A stretch of DNA of 64,000 nucleotides from Sepioteuthis lessoniana. Its lineage: Eukaryota; Mollusca; Cephalopoda; Myopsida; Loliginidae. The DNA is taken from the NCBI GenBank assembly GCA_963585895.1, contig OY757911.1, positions 96,235,686 to 96,299,685 of the forward strand. Direction: 5' to 3'. The position numbers were made by a program, and so were the translations under genes. The notes under the pieces were generated by a model that was given only the letters and a program-made list of their open reading frames with translations, had not been told where the DNA came from and ran no database searches. Below are positions 58,858 to 64,000 of the stretch, one piece after another; within the stretch, counting starts at the first letter, position 1; every line of letters begins with the position of its first letter.

Positions 58858-58932
58858 ATTAGATGGTGTATTCAGTTATAACTTCCAAGTTTCTCTGTCC
58901 CTCTTACTCTCTTTCTCTCTTTCTATCTCTCT

Positions 58933-58987
<55 letters not shown>

Positions 58988-59165
58988 TATATAACATTCG
59001 TTCACTTATTCTCCGTTATTTTCTCACCCATCCTTTCACCCAATTGCATCTCTTGCTCTCTCTCTCTCTCTCTCTTCATTTTTCCCTCCTTTCCCCTCTC
59101 TATTTCTTTCTCTCTCTCTCTCTTTATCTTTTTCTCTCTCTTTATCTTTTTCTTTTTTTGTCTTT
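58731..59165. repeat. pyrimidine-rich region with (CA)n and (TA)n
   Basis: Short TCTG and CT repeats to 58815, (CA)n at 58815-58856, CT-rich patches, (TA)n at 58937-58981 and more CT-rich sequence to 59165. One strand is almost purely pyrimidine over long parts. Confidence 0.9.
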
Positions 59166-59357
59166 CTTCCTCCGTCGCAGTCTGGTATGCATTATATAAC
59201 TAACGACGGTTGGGCCCTTAATAGATTAAAGTGTTGTTTTAAAAGCATTTGGATATAAAAAAAAAAACAATGTTGACTCCGTGTCTACGTCATCGTAAGA
59301 TCTACGTATATACTATCAGTGATACTGAGCACTTTTCATTCATAAACCTACTAAACT

Positions 59358-59435
59358 ACACACACGCGCGCGCGCGCGTATATATATATAAGTGTGTGTG
59401 TATGTGTGTGTATTTGTGTGTGTGTGTGTGTGTGT
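59358..59435. repeat. alternating purine-pyrimidine tract (CA)(CG)7(TA)(TG)
   Basis: CA from 59358, CG at 59365-59378, TA to 59390, then interrupted TG to 59435. The CG part is the only CpG microsatellite in the window. Confidence 0.95.
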
Positions 59436-59819
59436 TATTTTATTTTCTTATACGGCATTTCATTTACAATTTTTCAAAGAAGAAATGTTTTTGATATGCA
59501 GAACGCTGTCTCTTTTTCATTTCGCTGAAAAGCCTCTGCGCGAAGCTGTGGCTAATTGAGCTTCTTTACTTAAGCGATCTAATAATTTGAATGAAACAAT
59601 TGATAGAAAGGAAATCGATAAGGAAGTAAGTATAATTATTCCTTTCATAGTTCTCTTGTGTCACATAATAAACTGCATAGAGTAAAACTATATTACGTGT
59701 GCAAGTTTTGGTAGTTTTTTTTTCTTTTTATGTACACTAAACTTATCCTAATTATTCTTGTATATATTAACTCAAACCCTACATTACAAGCAACATGAGA
59801 CAAAAGGTCACATTTAAGT
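59436..59819. other. AT-rich stretch, nothing recognised
   Basis: No gene or assignable repeat was found. Confidence 0.5.
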
Positions 59820-60005
59820 CGATCATACAAAAAAGGGATGTCATGGGTATGATTCTAAACTAGATTTAGTAGTGAGGCTCCATGTCTGGAACTCTGAAGT
59901 GTTTGGAGTATCCTTTTATTGTCATTATTTCCTGTTGTACTCTGACCCGAAATGGTAGTTTCGGTTAGGATTAAATCTACGAGTCAACTAGGTGGGCTTA
60001 ATATT
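59820..60005 (-). repeat. composite repeat J body, old reverse-strand copy
   Basis: The complement retains ACTACCATTTCGGGTCAGAG, AATAAAAGGATACTCC, AGAGTTCCAGACATGGAGCC and TTAGAATCAT in the order of the J body. Divergence is high. Confidence 0.6.
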
Positions 60006-60164
60006 CATTTGTATTGAATAGGAAAGCTTGATATCATATAACCCCGTGCAAAATTTTGAGAAACTACACAAAATATTAATATAAACGTAGTTCCCATACT
60101 TCTAGTTTTAAAATAATAACAGACGGGTTGACATGTTTAATCTTTTCTATCATACAAATATTAA

Positions 60165-60440
60165 AAGGCTTAATCAGCCCTGCTATTGACCCATAGCTGA
60201 GTTGGAGAATTCTAGTTAGATTCATACCTTTCTCGAGTTTATGGGTTTATTTGCGCAATTTGAAATGCAAAGAACTGTTCTAGCCTACTATTTTCCATTA
60301 GGTGAGGAAATGCATTCAGACCTTCTTCAAGAGCATTTGAGCGAAATGAAATGCAAAAAGCCTCTTCCACGATTTGGATTCGGGTAACCCGTGTCCTTTC
60401 CCATAATTATAAGCGTTACATCGTGAGCATCTCCAATTAT
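60165..60440 (-). mobile_element. tRNA-derived SINE with internal duplication
   Basis: On the minus strand a head with ACGATGTAACGCTTATAATT and a B-box remnant, then the central-body words appear twice. ATTTCATTTCGCTCAAATGC and CATTTCAAATTGCGCAAATA are two versions of the same segment, each followed by a GAATGCATTT or GAATCTAACT version. The second ends at CAGCTATGGGTCAATAGCAG. This suggests a tandem or template-switched SINE. Confidence 0.62.
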
Positions 60441-62129
60441 TCATCAACTGTTAAAATAACTGTTTCTCACCTGGAAAGTTTGACTAGTGAAAATAGCTTT
60501 TGGATTTTATCATTGTACAAAGTAAACTAGATGTTAAACACCGTTTTTTTTTCTTATATGATCATCATTTTCATCCGTTAAAAATGTCGCTTGCTAGTGA
60601 CGATTCTCTCAAAATAGCTGGTGAAATAGATGTTAGGCAGAAGTGTAGCAATTTTATTTTTGTGATATAACGTAAAAAAGCAAATGAAAAGTGTATAAAT
60701 AAGAAAACCCCCACTCTTACCAATGTCTATTGATATCAAAAGCAATCAGGAAAATAATTATTGAACAGTTTAATCATTTATTCATTTTTCTCTTACAACA
60801 AAAATTGTCTGTTCATTAAAGATATAATTTTTTAAGATGAATGAAGATGTTGGAGTCACTTTACAAAACGGTATATATCTGAAATACTTGATGTGAACTT
60901 TCGAGAATTCAAGTGAGTGTCGGCAGGCTGTTTCCAAAAAATCATTTTATTGAAATATTGGATTATAAGGTAATAAGTCTGGCTTTATTCCAATTGAAAT
61001 GTATCTGTTCCCATATAAATATGTTGAGAATCTTAAAAGCAACTAAGATGTCATTCCCTCTCCCAGAAATTGCAAGAAGGGACCAACTATCAATGATTTC
61101 AGTTAATTGGTCACAAACTAAGTCCCGATTTCAATAGAATGCAAAAAATGACCTTCATGTTTGATCTTACTTTTAGGGAATATAAAAAGTTCTGAAGGAA
61201 AAACCAGGATGTAAGAGGGGTATGTACCGGCATGCATATTATTTTTGTCCTGGACGTCTCACACTGAGTATCTAGAAAGTATCTTTGACAACTTTGATTG
61301 AGAATAAGTGGCCAAGGTTAATTTAATACCAATCAATCTCACCGGTAAATGTCGCTCTGATGAGTCCTTATTTTCGTTATATTTTCCTTAGAAAGTGAAG
61401 TGTCAGGTTTACTAAAAAGGGTTTAATCTTCCACGGGGTCTTGGCCATCTAGAAATAGCTTTTGACACTGGAAAATATGTGCCTGGGAGGAAAATTGATT
61501 TCTGTATGCTCGTGTTAACTTGTTAAATGTTTCTGACACAGTACTTTATCTTGTCTTCTATTTTTGTGCTACACTGGTAGTATCATAAGATTAATCAGTT
61601 GAACATGAATTTTGTGAACCAAACGTTAAAATTGATCACCAAACTTTCTATCAAGTGTGTTCCTTAGAAAAATTTAAAGAACAACAGTTTAGTTAGTAAC
61701 GAGACTGCTATTGTATATCATCGCCATCACGGTTATACAACGAGGATATTTCAATAGTTAAGTTGCATGATTTTTTATTAAAAAAAACATTTCTTTCATA
61801 ATTTTTCCGTAAATATAAACTATATATATTTTTTTTTTTTTGAATTAGCCTATTGAAAAATTATTTTAATTTCGCAAGAACATTTTTTATGAAGCTATTC
61901 GAAATTTCGAAAAATCAAACAGAATGTCCTAGACATAGAGGTCTGCCATCAAATCTTTAATGGCTGTGATTGAAAATCATGTCATATTTACAAAAGAATA
62001 TTTGAAGTGTGCAGAGTAGGAATTTAAATGAAGAAATGTTTACAAATGAGAAGAACATTGGTTAGCCATTACGAGCCTGAGTTGAAAAAAAAAAAACATG
62101 GAAAGAAAATACACTAAATCGCCGGTAAG
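60441..62129. other. AT-rich stretch, nothing recognised
   Basis: A short frame at 60913-61137 has no family features. Confidence 0.5.
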
Positions 62130-62545
62130 TAAACGTTTCAGGCACAGTGGTCATTACGGAAGATCATACTGACTGTGTTGAAAGACATGAAAGGATCCAT
62201 CATTCCATCATAATTGATTTCCTAGAAAAAGGTGAAACTGTAAACATAGCTTCCTATTCCCAATGTACCATTGCCATGATACAGATATGTGAAACGTACA
62301 TTAGAATGTTCGTAACATATATACGTAGAACGTAGGAATCTCGAAACACGAAAAACACTTACGACTTCTTAGTTCAGGTAGGAAATTTTTTATTGCCTTT
62401 GAGTTTAAAGGTTCTTCGACATAAGGAGAGAGATACACATTCTTTCTATTCTGGTTTTTTAATCTGCCCCACCCCATCATGTGCGATACCTGCCCAAGGC
62501 CTCTGCGAGCATACGAAAGTCAACCGTATTAGCAGTTGTTTTTTT
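62130..62545 (-). repeat. dispersed repeat L, copy 2
   Basis: From 62275 to 62540 this is the reverse complement of 33489-33740: ACGGTTGACTTTCGTATGCT, GGGGCAGATT, AATAGAAAGAATGTGTATCT, TTTAAACTCAAAGG, CCTACCTGAACTAAGAAGTC and TGTTTTTCGTGTTTCGAGAT. It lacks the GC-rich, promoter-like part and has a ~12-bp insertion relative to copy 1. Similarity fades left of about 62260. Confidence 0.75.
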
Positions 62546-62774
62546 TTTCTTTTCTTCTCAAGTAAAGAAGATAGTTTTTAATTTCACGTACAGATTTACC
62601 TAAAATTTCCTGACTTCAACAACATTTCTTTTTTCATTGAAAAAAGGCATTGCTCATTTCTTAAGTGAAAAAGGTTCTCTAAAGGCTTTCTAAATTTAAA
62701 TTGCGACTTGGCTAATCATGTAAATGTTTCAAGAAACCTTTAATCTCATATTAGCAAAATCAATCTGATACTGT

Positions 62775-63029
62775 GTAAGTAAGTAAATTAGGCGACCTGA
62801 GTCGAGGATGACCAGAAGGCTCCCTTTTCAATAGCTACAACACTGAGGTGTCGAGGAAGACGCTACTCCTTTCCCTGGACTGCTCCACTTTATCCTCGAC
62901 ACGTAACTTATATTGCTGTTAGGCAAGAAGGTATCAAGTACCATTTTTAAAGTCATTAGTATGATGCGACCTGGGATTGAACCCAGGTCTCCCTGACCAT
63001 TGGCGAACAATCTACCCTCTAGGTCAATG
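62775..63029 (-). mobile_element. tRNA-derived SINE, family 3, first of a tandem pair
   Basis: The minus strand has the best preserved head of the family: GACCTAGAGGGTAGATTGTT (A-box region) and GACCTGGGTTCAATCCCAGG (B box). The body AGGGAAAGGAGTAGCGTC and the end GACTCAGGTCGCCTAATTTA follow. Its head directly abuts the tail of the next copy. Confidence 0.88.
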
Positions 63030-63260
63030 AGTAAAGTCGGCGACCGTAGTCGAGAATTACCCGAAGGCTCCATTTGCGATAGCTACTACACCAAGGTGTA
63101 GAAGAGGGCGCTACTTCTTTCCCTGGATTGCTCCACTTTACCCTTGATCTGTACCTTATAATAAGGAGTGTTAAGCAAGGAGGCATCAAGTATCATTTTT
63201 GAGTCTTTGGTATGACTCTACCTAGGATCGAACCCAGGTCTACCAGGCCATTGGTTAAGC
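63030..63260 (-). mobile_element. tRNA-derived SINE, family 3, second of a tandem pair
   Basis: Same orientation as the copy before it. B-box region AGACCTGGGTTCGATCCTAG, body GGGAAAGAAGTAGCGCCCTC and tail TACGGTCGCCGACTTTAC. The A-box side is shortened. Confidence 0.86.
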
Positions 63261-63755
63261 GGATGAGAAAGTCATTCCATTTTTCAATGCTGAAATGTAC
63301 ATAAAGATATGTATCCATTTCTTCATGATGTCAGAAATTTGAGTCTTTGGTCGATCAAAGCTACAGTTTGATGACGGCATTTAAAGAAAAATATCGAGTA
63401 CTCGGACTGAGGGATAACTTTCATAAAAGAGACTAACAATATTGAAGGTACGAAGCATAATATCCAGAAGGTACGGATAAGATATTATGAAAATGTTTAA
63501 ATACACCCACGGGCTTCTTCAATATTTTACATCCATCCGGTCTTATAAATTGATAGCATCATGCGAGGTTATATATTCAAGCTGAACAAAATTAGATGTA
63601 ACACATATATTTTTCAGTTACTCATTGAGTATCGTTAGATCAACTCATAGAATAGTATCCCGATTGTAGCAGCTAAAGGTTCATGATTAGATTTCACTGA
63701 CTTTGAACCGGTAGAATAGTTCAATTAAATTAGTATGTTATGAAAAATTGAAAAA

Positions 63756-63792
<37 letters not shown>

Positions 63793-63805
63793 CTTTAAAG
63801 AAAAA
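63261..63805. other. unassigned stretch ending in (TA)n
   Basis: Nothing recognised apart from the TA tract at about 63760-63790. Confidence 0.5.
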
Positions 63806-64000
63806 AACAAAGACCGGTTATTTTAGGATTATAAATTTATTTCCATCTTGTTTTGTGTTTCAGATGTAAACCAAAAACACGAAGAAAAATATATCAGGAC
63901 TTCTTCAGATCTTATGGATAAAATAAATCAGAATAGACACGGGGTGGGGGGTGAAGAGGGGTGAAGAGTTATCTCCTCCTTTTTTTTTAAATTTCCGTTT
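63806..64000 (+). repeat. dispersed repeat K, copy 2, running off the window
   Basis: Collinear with 20590-20815: GACCGGTTATTTTAGGATTA, ATAAATTTATTTCCATC, AAAACACGAA, ACTTCTTCAGATCTTATGGA, AGAATAGACAC and GAAGAGGGGTGAAGAGTTAT. The window ends before its 3' boundary can be seen. Confidence 0.8.

Overview
This window looks like non-coding genomic DNA from an animal, most likely a cephalopod mollusc and probably an octopod. It is AT-rich throughout. It carries dozens of (TA)n, (CA)n and (GA)n microsatellites, many tRNA-headed SINE copies, and decayed copies of several retroelement classes: R4/Dong-like, RTE-like and Penelope-like elements, plus mariner DNA transposons. I found no host exon, tRNA, rRNA or snRNA gene that I can defend. 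The cephalopod call rests on the SINE and repeat style and is an inference; the repeats themselves are read directly from the sequence.

Layout. 1-3200 is AT-rich single-copy-like DNA, followed by a SINE with a perfect 15-bp target-site duplication. 3.9-7.2 kb is a pile-up: a mariner fragment, then three successive 3'-anchored copies of one R4/Dong-like non-LTR element, each ending in TAA repeats. 8.7-9.8 kb is a SINE abutting an RTE-like fragment. 10.6-12.8 kb has a reverse-strand R4 fragment beside an internally deleted mariner. 13.4-17.1 kb is a SINE-rich stretch with a 121-bp (TA)n tract. 18.5-19.9 kb is another R4 copy followed by a Penelope-like C-terminal fragment. 21.35-21.62 kb is a striking foldback structure built from a short tandem repeat. 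21.8-23.6 kb holds a reverse R4 3' end, a decayed reverse transcriptase and a SINE. 25.5-29.04 kb is the longest and best preserved element: an R4/Dong-like retrotransposon with a Myb-like N-terminus, reverse transcriptase, CCHC knuckle and restriction-like endonuclease, broken by two nonsense codons and at least two frameshifts. 30.5-34.4 kb is dominated by compound (TA)/(TG)/(GA) tracts and contains a GC-rich, promoter-like dispersed repeat. 34.5-47.4 kb holds two copies of an unclassified composite repeat, fragments of its 200-bp body, SINEs and RTE pieces. 50.5-53.3 kb is a decayed Penelope-like element whose GIY-YIG region is split by a complete 903-bp mariner derivative. 56.8-57.75 kb is another RTE-like copy. 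The end carries more SINEs, including two copies of one family back to back, and a second copy of a repeat seen at 20.6 kb.

Nothing here forms an operon or host pathway. The interactions visible are between mobile elements: autonomous LINE relatives, SINEs that would depend on them, deletion-derivative mariners that would need transposase in trans, and elements inserting into each other's tails. The most unusual observations are the mariner deletion junction filled with TTAGGG-type repeats and shared by two copies 40 kb apart, the 265-bp foldback minisatellite, the TAA-targeted stacking of R4 copies, and a recurring small stem-loop motif that often sits beside (TA)n arrays.
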